From: an uncultured Rikenellaceae bacterium
GTDB lineage: Bacteria; Bacteroidota; Bacteroidia; Bacteroidales; UBA932
DNA: 22,847 nucleotides
Assembly (NCBI GenBank): GCA_937906485.1
Contig: CALCYB010000184.1
Coordinates: 1 to 22,847, forward strand
Reading direction: 5' to 3'
The position numbers were made by a program, and so were the translations under genes. Shown one piece after another: positions 15,950-22,847 of the stretch (position 1 is its first letter; every line of letters starts with the position of its first letter). The notes beneath the pieces were generated by a model that made no database searches, was not told the origin of the DNA, and saw only the letters and a list, made by a program, of their open reading frames with translations.

Positions 15950-15957
15950 TAATTTTG
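15950..15957 (+). promoter_or_regulatory. Probable promoter of the DUF1295 gene, -7 element TAATTTTG
   Basis: This octamer matches TAnnTTTG on the + strand. It lies in the divergent gap with hisS and would give a leader of about 50 nt before the ATG at 16013. The -33 element is not visible. Confidence 0.45.
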
Positions 15958-16012
15958 GTCTGTCATATGGCGCATATTTTGTTGAGGCAAACAATAATTA
16001 AATCGATAAGTT

Positions 16013-16812
16013 ATGTATTATCTTCTTGTACTTCTGGCCGTTTCTTTGTTGATGTCGGCCATCGGCTGGAAATATTTCATTTATTTCTTCAGCATTGGTT
16101 ACGGATTTGGCGTAGCGGCTTTGGCAGTGACCTTGGCGATTATGTTCCGGGATGTGCTGACTTTGCCCTGTTGTTGTGCATTGTCCTGTTTGTTTTCGGC
16201 TTCCGCCTGGGCTGGTACCTGCTGCGACGGGAGATGAAGTCCCCCGAATACCGTAAGATTCTCTATACACCTGAGACCGAAAAGAAAAAACCCGTGGGAG
16301 TGATGACGACCGTTTGGGTTTTCTGTGCTCTGTTGTATGTGGGACAGGTCAGTCCGATTGCGTTTTACTTGGGAAACTCTGCTGAGGGTGTTGCTGTCAA
16401 TGAGTTGTGGGCCTGGATCGGTGGGGTGATGATGGCCTTGGGTGTCGCTTTGGAAGCCGCTTCGGATGCGCAGAAGAAGGCCGCCAAGAAAATCAATCCC
16501 AAACGTTTTGTGGATACAGGTCTTTACCGGATTGTGCGTTGCCCGAACTACCTGGGAGAACTGGTCATCTGGACCGGAAGTTTTTTGGTCTGCATCGGTG
16601 CTCATTGTACGGTCGGACAATGGATCATTGCCGGAATCGGTTATGTGGGTATCGTCTATGTGATGTTCAGCGGAGCACGCAGGTTGGAGCTTCGTCAGGA
16701 TGCGACCTATGGAAGCGATCCTGAATTCCAGGCCTACATCCGCAAGACCCCCATTCTTTTGCCTTTGGTTCCGCTCTACAGCGTCAAGAAACACGAATGG
16801 TTGAAGGCATAG
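16013..16812 (+). pseudogene. DUF1295 (steroid 5-alpha reductase-like) membrane protein, frame broken near the N-terminus
   Basis: This is an integral membrane protein of the DUF1295/steroid-reductase/isoprenylcysteine-methyltransferase superfamily, with unknown substrate. The expected N-terminus (MYYLLVLLAVSLLMSAIGWK) starts at the ATG at 16013. That frame stops at 16237 after 74 codons. The rest of the family sequence (from about FALLLCIVLFVFGFRLGWYL to the end at 16812) lies in the frame one base back. The crossing fits best at 16150-16165 and corresponds to one missing base. The repaired protein would have about 266 residues. It would contain the conserved DTGL(Y/F)RxVRCPNYLGE motif and GARRLELRQ, and end in VPLYSVKKHEWL, all intact. 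No slippery heptamer is seen at the crossing. It may be a sequencing error, a true mutation or recoding. The longer open frame from 15937 covers the C-terminal part but has a non-family N-terminus. Confidence 0.75.
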
Positions 16813-16835
16813 CAGTGTTGTAGAAAAACAGAACA

Positions 16836-16866
16836 AGAACCCCGAAAGTCGCACTTTCGGGGTTCT
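16836..16866. terminator. Perfect inverted repeat between convergent genes
   Basis: A 14-bp perfect stem (AGAACCCCGAAAGT with ACTTTCGGGGTTCT, loop CGC) lies between the DUF1295 gene and the DoxX-like gene. On the - strand it is followed by a T-rich stretch (TTGTTCTGTTTTT). On the + strand the flank is not T-rich. It probably terminates the - strand unit and may also act on the + strand. Confidence 0.75.
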
Positions 16867-16891
16867 GTGTAAAAGGCCCTTCCTGGATAGG

Positions 16892-17350
16892 TTATTGTGC
16901 AGGAGCGGGTTGTTGCTGATGTTTTTGAAGCATCTTGCCGAAGGCGTTATCCAATGAGAAACGTCCCGGGCCGGTGATCAGCAGCAACGTGAAGCCGATC
17001 ATGTAAATGACGGCAAGTTCCTTCATGTTGAAAGACTGGCCTGCATGGATCACGAAGGCAGCCATGATCATGGAGAAGATGATCGGGAGGGTCATCGGGC
17101 GGGTCAGGAAACCGGCCACGACAAATGCAGCGCAAATGACCTCCGCACAAATGACCATCAGAAGGGAAATCTGGCTGCCCCATCCGATCGGATCCGGGAA
17201 GGTGAACTTCATGAACTCATAGGCGGTAATCTTTTCCAGACCGTGTATCAGAATGAGACCTCCAAATATCAGTCGCAGGGCCAGCAGTAGCAGTGAATAG
17301 GCCGTCTGACCTTTGCTGACAGGAAATAAAAATTGAATCAACCGTTTCAT
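16892..17350 (-). CDS. DoxX family membrane protein
   Basis: This small inner-membrane protein has 152 residues and four predicted membrane helices at about 18-37, 60-82, 86-104 and 112-128. It shows the DoxX signatures: an RLIFGGLILIHGLEK segment in helix 1, an AGF-LTRP turn after helix 2 and GPGRFSLDN after helix 4. DoxX members are linked in other organisms to quinol or redox functions and sulfur metabolism, but the role here is unknown. The C-terminus is Gln/Pro/Ala-rich (QQQPAPAQ), echoing the linker of the neighbouring peptidase. It starts 49 bp after the M23 gene and may share its transcript. Confidence 0.85.
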   Translation of the reverse strand: MKRLIQFLFPVSKGQTAYSLLLLALRLIFGGLILIHGLEKITAYEFMKFTFPDPIGWGSQISLLMVICAEVICAAFVVAGFLTRPMTLPIIFSMIMAAFVIHAGQSFNMKELAVIYMIGFTLLLITGPGRFSLDNAFGKMLQKHQQQPAPAQ

Positions 17351-17399
17351 AGCATTAATAATTTGTCAACGGAATTCACTACACCTATCGTGCCAGTCC

Positions 17400-18446
17400 T
17401 TAAAATGTTTTTTCAGGGTCAATCAGTTTGTCTTGGAAATAGACCTCGTAGTGGAGGTGATTGCCGGTACTTTGACCGGTGGAACCTACATAGCCGACCA
17501 GGTCGCCTTTTTTGATCTTCTTGCCTTGTTTGGCGGCAATCTTCTCCATGTGGGCATAAGCCGTCTTGTAACCGTTTTCGTGGTTGATCTTTACGAAATT
17601 TCCGTAACCACCTTTGCGTCCGGAGAAAGCCACGGTGCCATCGGCTGTCGCGTAGATGGGAGTCATCTTCGGTGCTGCCAGGTCAACGCCCTTGTGCGTG
17701 CTGCGTTTGTGGGTGATCGGGTGGATGCGGGGACCGAATTTGGAGGACAACCGGGTATAGTTGGTGGGCTTTCCATGAGGAATTTCTACATCATCGTCAG
17801 GAGTTGCCGGAGCAGGCTGTTGAGGAGCAGGCTGTTGAGGGGCAGGCTGTTGAGGAGCAGGCTGTTGAGGGGTGGGTTGTTGGGGGGTAGGTTGTTGGGG
17901 TTTCTGGGGAGTGGGCGTTTCTTGGAGCGGAGGTATATCGGGAGACTGGCTTTGGATTTTCTCACCCTCTTTCTCCAGGGCTTCGTTCCAGTCTTTCAGC
18001 GTGGAGGCCCCATCTTTGACCTGCTGCACCTTGTCGTCGGATTGGGACAAGTCTTTGAGCAGCTGGTCCGGTGTGACTTTGGTGATGTACTGGATTTCTT
18101 TGCGAAGTTTGCCTTGTTCGTCCGCTACGGTGCTGCTGATACCCTTGGGTTGTTTGTTTTTGGGCAGCGGTTTGATGCTGATGCCGTCATCGGATGCCAT
18201 CAGATCCAGCACTTCCTGTTCTCCGTTGAGGTAGGCCAGGTAGTTCTTTTTGTAGCGCTTGAATTCGGCTTCGTACATTTTGCGGAAAGCCTCGTATTGG
18301 GCTTCTCGCTTCTTTGCAAAATCATCGCTCTGTTTGCCATATTGAGCTTCTTCAGCTTCGCGTTGTTTTTGGAATTCTTCCAGGTTTTGTCCTGTCAATG
18401 AGAGGCTTGCCAAGAGTCCGGCAAGGATGAGCCAAATATGTTTCAT
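17400..18446 (-). CDS. M23 family (LytM-type) metallopeptidase
   Basis: This is probably a periplasmic peptidoglycan endopeptidase or a divisome/envelope factor. The 348 residues start with a signal peptide (about 1-19, ILAGLLASLSLTG). A highly charged Glu/Lys/Gln helical region, likely coiled coil, covers about 20-75. A spacer follows, then a Pro/Gln repeat (about 183-215), and then the M23 domain (about 230-348). Zinc ligands are present: His251 and Asp255 (HKGVD), and His332 in HLH (330-332), so the peptidase looks active rather than degenerate. The gene begins 20 bp after the beta-galactosidase stop, so the two are probably co-transcribed. Confidence 0.9.
   Translation of the reverse strand: MKHIWLILAGLLASLSLTGQNLEEFQKQREAEEAQYGKQSDDFAKKREAQYEAFRKMYEAEFKRYKKNYLAYLNGEQEVLDLMASDDGISIKPLPKNKQPKGISSTVADEQGKLRKEIQYITKVTPDQLLKDLSQSDDKVQQVKDGASTLKDWNEALEKEGEKIQSQSPDIPPLQETPTPQKPQQPTPQQPTPQQPAPQQPAPQQPAPQQPAPATPDDDVEIPHGKPTNYTRLSSKFGPRIHPITHKRSTHKGVDLAAPKMTPIYATADGTVAFSGRKGGYGNFVKINHENGYKTAYAHMEKIAAKQGKKIKKGDLVGYVGSTGQSTGNHLHYEVYFQDKLIDPEKTF
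17809..17898 (-). repeat. Six tandem 15-bp repeats encoding a Pro-Gln linker
   Basis: Six consecutive 15-bp units (consensus on the + strand GGAGCAGGCTGTTGA) encode APQQP/TPQQP pentapeptides in the M23 protein. Units 1, 2 and 4 are identical, unit 3 differs by one base, and units 5-6 have diverged. Because the unit is a multiple of three, copy-number change would lengthen or shorten the linker without a frameshift. Confidence 0.9.
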
Positions 18447-18466
18447 ACGGGTCAGTTGTTAAAGGT

Positions 18467-21400
18467 TTATTGAATGGTATCGGGAGTCAGGCTGAATTCG
18501 GCGTCATAGGGGCCGAACAGCAGACGGTATTCAGGGAGTGGCCAGGTGCCCCAGGAGTCAATGCCTCCCAGCCCCATCTGCCGGGCATCGAAGCACAGGG
18601 TGGTGTAGCCTTCTGGTACCAGTTCCGGAGAGTGGCGTTGTGCTTTGGTGCGGACTACACCCTCGTCCAGCTGTTCAATGCTGTAGGGAAGGGTCGAGGC
18701 ACTGAAGTAGTCTTCGGAAGAGACCGTCAGGGAAATGCCCTCCTGGCGGTTGATCAGTTTCCAGTAGCGCAAATCACTCATTGTGCCGCTTTCTTGGGGA
18801 CGGATATAGGGGTAGTAGAGCTGGTCGATTTTGGCGGTGTAATGGCCAAATTGGGCGCTGCTCTTGCGGTCAGCGTAGTTTTCCCAAGGTCCCCGGCCAA
18901 AGTATTCCACTTGGTCGAACTCTTCCGGCAGTTCCATGCGCATGCCGAAACGGAACATCGGGGCCACCTTCCGCCGGTTGTCCGGATTGGGGGTCAAGGT
19001 CTGTCGGACGTGGAGGCCACCTTCCGGATCTACCCGGTAGGTCAAGGTCAGTTGGGCTGGAATGCTGTCCAGGGCCAGCACCACTTGGATTTGGTGGCGG
19101 TCAGTCTCCCGGATGGAGGCGACTTTGTAGGTGGGATTGTTCCAGTGACGGAAACGGAGTTGTTGTCCGGCTCCGAAATCATTGTCGGTTGCCGCACGCC
19201 AGAAATTGGGGCGCAGACTCTTGCCTGGTTCGAGTACGTTCTTGCCATGCCATTGGTAGTCATCAATGAGGCCGGAAGCGGCGTTCAGCCGGATGGTGAA
19301 ATTGTTTCCATTCCAAATGTATCCCGTTTCGGTCTTCTGGGCGCTGGCTGTGGCGGTATTTGCCGGGATGGCCGGCATTTGTTGCAGGACAAATTGTTGG
19401 TAGGCCACGCGGTGACCGGCCGGCAGTAACGGTTCGGGTTGGATCAGGTGATAGGCGACATTCAGCAGCAGACCTTCTTCTTCCGACGCAGGAAGCTGGT
19501 AGGCCAGTTCCACGGTTTGGTTTTGTTGGGGACCAGCATGCAGGTCGTGCTGTCCGGATGCTTTTACCTGTCCCCGGGCATCTGCAATTTCCCATTTCAA
19601 CCGGATGTTGGACAGGTCCCGGAAGAAGTATTCGTTGAAAATGCTCAGGGTGCCGGTGGTTGTATCCGAGAGGGTGGTCCAGATGGGCTGGTGCTGGTAC
19701 CGGACTTCATAGGCATGCGGGTTCGGATTGCGGTCCGGGTTAAAGAGGCCGTTGTCGCAGAAGTTCTTGTCCCAGTTACTGTCGTGGTCGTTAAAGTCAC
19801 CGGCATAGGCAAAGATATCGATGCCGTCTTTGTTCTTCCAGTGGAAAGACTGGTCCACAAAATCCCAGATGAATCCTCCTTGGAACTGCGGGTATTTGCG
19901 GATCAGATCCCAATATTCCTTGAAGCCGCCTTGGGAGTTGCCCATGGCGTGTGCATATTCGCAGGGAATCAGCGGACGGGAAGGGTTGCTGTTCAGGTAC
20001 TCTTCCGCGCGATGGTAATGGATGTACATCGGGGAGTAGATTTCGGCCACTTCAAATTGGGTGTCCCGTTCGTACATGATCGGGCGGGTGCTGTCGATGG
20101 AGCGGATCTTTTCGGCTGCCAGCCGGAAATTCTCGCCGTAACCGGCTTCGTTTCCGAGGGACCACAGGATGATGCTGGGGTGGTTCAGATGAGCCTGTAC
20201 GTTCCGCACGTTGCGTTCAATGTGGGCTGTCGTGTATTTCGGATCATGAGCCAAGGATTCCGGACCATAGCCCATTCCGTGGGATTCAACGTTGGCTTCC
20301 GCAATGACATAGAGACCGTATTGGTCACAGAGTGCATACCAGAGCGGATCGTCGGGATAGTGGCAGGTGCGGACGGCATTGATGTTGAATTCTTTCATGC
20401 GTTGGATGTCCTGTATCATGCGCTCTTTAGAAACCTCATATCCTCCATAGGGATCGATTTCGTGGCGGTTGACTCCTTTGAAGAGCACCGGTTTCCCATT
20501 GACCAGCAACTGGCCGTTCTCAATGGTAACGTGGCGGAAACCGACCGGGATGTTGATGACCTCCCGAGGCGTGTTGTCTGCGTTGTTTTCAGGAACCAGA
20601 CAGGCGGTGGCCTGGTACAGGTAAGGGGTTTCAGCGGTCCATAAATGGACATCACCGATGAAGATGTTGGCGGTTTTCTGATCCGGTGTCATTTCCAGAT
20701 AGCCGGCGCGTTGGCCGGATGCATCTCTGAGGGTGACTTGGAGCAGATGCCCCTGAGGGATATCCGTGGTCACGCAGAGCAGACCTTGGGTGGTCTCATT
20801 GATCAGTGTCCCTTCAATGCGGAGCTGGTTCAGGTGAACGGTGTCGCGGGCATACAGATAGGTTTCACGGGCTACGCCACTGAAACGCCAGAAGTCCTGA
20901 TCTTCCAGGTAGGTGCCGTCACACCAGCGGAAAACCTGAAAGGCGATCAGGTTCTTCTTTCCGGGGGTCACGTAAGGGGTCAGATCGAATTCAGCACCCA
21001 GTTTGCTGTCTTCGCTATAACCGACAAACTGTCCGTTGACGTACAGCCACAGGTTGGAGGTGACTGATCCGAAGTGGGCGATGATCTTTTTGCCGTCCCA
21101 GTCCTTGGGGATGCGTATTTCTTTGCGGTAGGAACCTACGTGGTTTTCCGCTACCGGTACTTGAGGGGGATTGTTGCGGAATTTTTCACGCCAGGCGTAG
21201 CCGACATTGACGTAGATCGGATCGCCGTAACCGTTGAGCTCCCATATACCCGGTACCGGGAAACGGTCCCAATCAGAGTCGTCCAGGTTGGTTTCGTAAA
21301 AATTTGTCGGCCGTTGGTCGGCATTTTCCACCCAATGGAAGTTCCAGTCACCGTGTAGCGAAAGGAAGTTGCTGGCCTGTGTCTTATCCAGATGGCTTTC

Positions 21401-21592
21401 GGCTATCGATTCGTAGGGAAAGTAGTTGGCACGCATGGGCAGCCGGTTGATCTGATTGACTTCGGGGTCCAGCCATTGGGCCTGCTGGGGATCATCACCA
21501 TAAGTGGGAGCAATCCGTTCTGTACAGGATGCGGCCAGTATTCCGGTCAGGGAAAGCAGCATCGAGGTGCGGATAATGCGATGAAGGGTCAT
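18467..21592 (-). CDS. lacZ: Beta-galactosidase, glycoside hydrolase family 2, predicted lipoprotein
   Basis: It hydrolyses terminal beta-galactosides, and its position outside the cytoplasm suggests glycan breakdown. The 1041 residues have the full LacZ layout: N-terminal jelly roll (NFHWVENADQRP, YVNGQFVGYSEDSK), Ig-like domain, TIM barrel (GVNRHEIDPYGGYEV) and C-terminal beta-gal small-chain domain. The acid/base is Glu482 in GNEAGYG and the nucleophile Glu545 in PCEYAHAMGN. The N-terminus is a lipoprotein signal with lipobox LAASC (Cys23). Bacteroidetes often display such GH2 enzymes on the outer membrane. No SusC/SusD, sensor or sulfatase genes accompany it within the window, and the next gene is an M23 peptidase. 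It has its own TTTG-N21-TATATTTG promoter. Confidence 0.94.
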   Translation of the reverse strand: MTLHRIIRTSMLLSLTGILAASCTERIAPTYGDDPQQAQWLDPEVNQINRLPMRANYFPYESIAESHLDKTQASNFLSLHGDWNFHWVENADQRPTNFYETNLDDSDWDRFPVPGIWELNGYGDPIYVNVGYAWREKFRNNPPQVPVAENHVGSYRKEIRIPKDWDGKKIIAHFGSVTSNLWLYVNGQFVGYSEDSKLGAEFDLTPYVTPGKKNLIAFQVFRWCDGTYLEDQDFWRFSGVARETYLYARDTVHLNQLRIEGTLINETTQGLLCVTTDIPQGHLLQVTLRDASGQRAGYLEMTPDQKTANIFIGDVHLWTAETPYLYQATACLVPENNADNTPREVINIPVGFRHVTIENGQLLVNGKPVLFKGVNRHEIDPYGGYEVSKERMIQDIQRMKEFNINAVRTCHYPDDPLWYALCDQYGLYVIAEANVESHGMGYGPESLAHDPKYTTAHIERNVRNVQAHLNHPSIILWSLGNEAGYGENFRLAAEKIRSIDSTRPIMYERDTQFEVAEIYSPMYIHYHRAEEYLNSNPSRPLIPCEYAHAMGNSQGGFKEYWDLIRKYPQFQGGFIWDFVDQSFHWKNKDGIDIFAYAGDFNDHDSNWDKNFCDNGLFNPDRNPNPHAYEVRYQHQPIWTTLSDTTTGTLSIFNEYFFRDLSNIRLKWEIADARGQVKASGQHDLHAGPQQNQTVELAYQLPASEEEGLLLNVAYHLIQPEPLLPAGHRVAYQQFVLQQMPAIPANTATASAQKTETGYIWNGNNFTIRLNAASGLIDDYQWHGKNVLEPGKSLRPNFWRAATDNDFGAGQQLRFRHWNNPTYKVASIRETDRHQIQVVLALDSIPAQLTLTYRVDPEGGLHVRQTLTPNPDNRRKVAPMFRFGMRMELPEEFDQVEYFGRGPWENYADRKSSAQFGHYTAKIDQLYYPYIRPQESGTMSDLRYWKLINRQEGISLTVSSEDYFSASTLPYSIEQLDEGVVRTKAQRHSPELVPEGYTTLCFDARQMGLGGIDSWGTWPLPEYRLLFGPYDAEFSLTPDTIQ

Positions 21593-21646
21593 ATGCGATT
21601 GTTCTGTTTTTTAGTAAAACGAAGAATCCTTTCCGGATTCAATCTC

Positions 21647-21679
21647 ACAAATATAGCGAAATATGATTATTTTTGCAAA
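21647..21679 (-). promoter_or_regulatory. Probable lacZ promoter: TTTG-N21-TATATTTG
   Basis: On the - strand, a TTTG at 21676-21679 is followed after 21 bp by TATATTTG at 21647-21654, 54 bp before the lacZ ATG. Both elements match the Bacteroidetes consensus. The -33 box directly abuts the -7 box of the divergent rfbC promoter. Confidence 0.6.
21668..21675 (+). promoter_or_regulatory. Probable rfbC promoter, -7 element TATTTTTG
   Basis: The octamer matches TAnnTTTG on the + strand, 20 bp before the rfbC ATG at 21696. It lies inside the spacer of the opposing lacZ promoter. No -33 TTTG is visible at the expected distance. Confidence 0.5.
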
Positions 21680-21695
21680 GTGTGACTTAAGATGA

Positions 21696-22262
21696 ATGGC
21701 TATGCAAGTATTTAGAATGGAGATCGAAGGACCTTTGCTCGTGGTTCCGAAAGTGTTCGGAGACAGCCGAGGGTATTTTTTTGAGAGTTTTTCAGTGCGC
21801 GATTTTGAGCGTGAGAGCGGTCTGGAAGGTGTCCGTTTTGTTCAGGACAACGAATCCTGTTCTGCCAAAGGGGTCTTGCGGGGAATGCATTTCCAGAAAG
21901 GAGCGTTTGCCCAGGCCAAGCTCGTGCGGGTCGTGCGCGGTGCGGTACAGGATGTGGCCGTGGACCTGCGTCCCGGTTCTCCCACCTTCGGTAGGCACGT
22001 TTCGGTGGTTCTGACCGGAGACAACAAGCATAGTCTGTATATCCCCAAGGGGTTTGCTCATGGTTTTCTGGTCCTGGAGGAGGATACGGTGTTCCAATAC
22101 AAATGTGATGCGTTCTATGAACCCACTGCGGAGGGTTCTGTTCGTTGGGACGATCCGCACCTGCAGATCGGGTGGATGTTGGATGGGATACAACCGGTCC
22201 TGTCGGACAAGGACCAGCGGGCTCCTTCGTTACAGGAATTCCTTCAGGAAATGGGTCAGTGA
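21696..22262 (+). CDS. rfbC: dTDP-4-dehydrorhamnose 3,5-epimerase
   Basis: This cytoplasmic enzyme is the third step of dTDP-L-rhamnose synthesis, epimerising C3 and C5 of dTDP-4-keto-6-deoxyglucose. The 188 residues form the RmlC cupin with the usual length. The catalytic His65 sits in LRGMHFQ. KLVRVVRGAVQDVAVDLR, GFAHGF and YKCDAFYEP are also present. The start is the ATG at 21696; a further in-frame ATG two codons later is equally possible. It converges on rfbD, and the two stops interlock over 33 bp. rfbA and rfbB are not in the window, so the rhamnose genes are not arranged as one simple operon here. Confidence 0.95.
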   Translation: MAMQVFRMEIEGPLLVVPKVFGDSRGYFFESFSVRDFERESGLEGVRFVQDNESCSAKGVLRGMHFQKGAFAQAKLVRVVRGAVQDVAVDLRPGSPTFGRHVSVVLTGDNKHSLYIPKGFAHGFLVLEEDTVFQYKCDAFYEPTAEGSVRWDDPHLQIGWMLDGIQPVLSDKDQRAPSLQEFLQEMGQ

Positions 22263-22847
22263 GGCTTCCCAGTGAGGAGGTTCGATGCCAAATGTCTGAC
22301 GGATCTTCGCTTTGCTGAGTACGGAGTAGGCCGGACGTCGGGCTGCTGTGGGATAGGCGGATGTGGGGATGGGCTGGACTTGACAGGATCCTCCGGCAAG
22401 GGCGATGGTCTTGGCTGCCAGATCGTACCAGGAGCAGCTGCCTTCGTTGGTGTAGTGGAAGATCTCTCCGTGGAACCGGCCGCTTTCCAGTTGGGGCAGC
22501 AGTTGGCGGATGGCTCCGGCAAGGTCCGCTGCCCAAGTCGGGGTGCCGGTCTGGTCGTTGACCACTTGCAGCGATTCCCGTTCAGCGGATAAGCGCAGCA
22601 TGGTCTTGACGAAATTCCGTCCGAATTCGCTGTACAGCCAGGCTGTCCTTATGATCACATGATCACATCCTACGGTCTGAATGGCCTTTTCCCCCTCAAG
22701 TTTTGTCTGACCATAGACACCTGTCGGCGTTCCTGTCCTATCCTCTGTGCATGGGGTATTGTATGGATCTCCTCCAAAGACATAATCCGTGGAAATATGT
22801 ACGAGCAGCCCGCCCGCTTCCTTCATTGCAACCGCAAGATTTTCAGG
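22230..22847 (-). CDS. rfbD: dTDP-4-dehydrorhamnose reductase (partial, N-terminus outside window)
   Basis: This NAD(P)H-dependent short-chain-type reductase makes dTDP-L-rhamnose from the RfbC product. About 205 C-terminal residues are present and the frame stays open to the right edge (PENLAVAM precedes the first internal Met), so the Rossmann GxxGxxG motif is missing only because the window ends. Visible signatures are HISTDYVFGG, the catalytic YxxxK in YGQTK, RTAWLYSEFGRNFVKTM, QTGTPTWAADLA and a C-terminal RRPAYSVLSKAK. It is antisense to rfbC at its 3' end. Confidence 0.93.
   Translation of the reverse strand, partial: PENLAVAMKEAGGLLVHISTDYVFGGDPYNTPCTEDRTGTPTGVYGQTKLEGEKAIQTVGCDHVIIRTAWLYSEFGRNFVKTMLRLSAERESLQVVNDQTGTPTWAADLAGAIRQLLPQLESGRFHGEIFHYTNEGSCSWYDLAAKTIALAGGSCQVQPIPTSAYPTAARRPAYSVLSKAKIRQTFGIEPPHWEASLTHFLKEFL

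Noticed and set aside
15899..15994. Longer hisS start (ATG at 15994)
   Set aside because: The added 32 residues cover the TATCTTTG promoter element, and the standard MAVQKPSIPKGTRDF start is at 15898.
15937..16012. Upstream start for the DUF1295 gene in the C-terminal frame
   Set aside because: The residues encoded between 15937 and about 16160 in that frame do not resemble the family, whereas the frame from 16013 does. A broken frame explains the data better.
17809..17898. Possible CRISPR-like array
   Set aside because: The 15-bp units are directly tandem without spacers and are coding (Pro-Gln pentapeptides).
19439..20644. A 401-codon open frame on the + strand opposite lacZ
   Set aside because: Antisense shadow of the beta-galactosidase TIM-barrel region. 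No protein-like features.
1..22847. Mobile element, phage, toxin-antitoxin or defence system
   Set aside because: No transposase, integrase, terminal inverted repeats, attachment-site duplication or defence-type domains were seen. The single tRNA has no integrated element beside it.

Overview
The window looks like a stretch of ordinary chromosome from a member of the Bacteroidales (phylum Bacteroidota). Three things point there. First, the gene families are Bacteroidetes-style: methionyl-tRNA synthetase with a C-terminal tRNA-binding domain, a patatin fused to an outer-membrane barrel, class I fumarase and a DUF1295 membrane protein. Second, the intergenic gaps repeatedly carry the Bacteroidetes -7 promoter element TAnnTTTG, in one case with a correctly spaced -33 TTTG. 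Third, genes have almost no Shine-Dalgarno sequences in front of their start codons. The genus cannot be fixed from sequence reading alone. I see no mobile element, CRISPR array, phage or defence island.

Layout, left to right. Bases 1-72 hold the last codons of an unidentified + strand gene. Bases 73-208 hold a repeat-rich terminator region. On the - strand, recA (6434-5400), trpS and dnaG run as a tightly packed unit: trpS and dnaG overlap by ATGA. metG (2284-209) follows with its own promoter. On the + strand, rlmN starts divergently from recA and heads a compact unit of rlmN, patatin/barrel protein, recX, prfB (RF2, with a programmed +1 frameshift site) and class I fumarase. A strong hairpin at about 13170-13216 closes this unit. 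A MORN-repeat protein with its own promoter comes next. Two hairpins then separate it from a convergent initiator tRNA-Met with a textbook promoter, and hisS lies upstream of that tRNA on the - strand.

Divergent from hisS is a DUF1295 membrane enzyme whose reading frame is broken near base 16150-16165. A large inverted repeat separates it from the convergent - strand genes: a DoxX-like membrane protein, an M23 peptidase with a Pro/Gln linker of tandem 15-bp repeats, and a secreted GH2 beta-galactosidase lipoprotein. The beta-galactosidase and rfbC (dTDP-4-dehydrorhamnose 3,5-epimerase) are divergent, with abutting promoter elements. rfbC converges on rfbD (dTDP-4-dehydrorhamnose reductase), and their 3' ends overlap by 33 bp. 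rfbD runs off the right edge.

Functionally this is mainly housekeeping: aminoacylation (Met, Trp, His), initiator tRNA, replication priming, recombination (recA and its regulator recX, 3.5 kb apart in different units), rRNA/tRNA methylation, translation termination, the TCA cycle and dTDP-rhamnose synthesis, plus an envelope and glycan-related right half. I found no convincing undescribed multi-gene system. The points most worth a second look are the broken DUF1295 frame, the RF2 recoding site with a strong internal Shine-Dalgarno sequence, the possibly leaderless rlmN transcript, and the overlapping control or 3' regions at lacZ/rfbC/rfbD.
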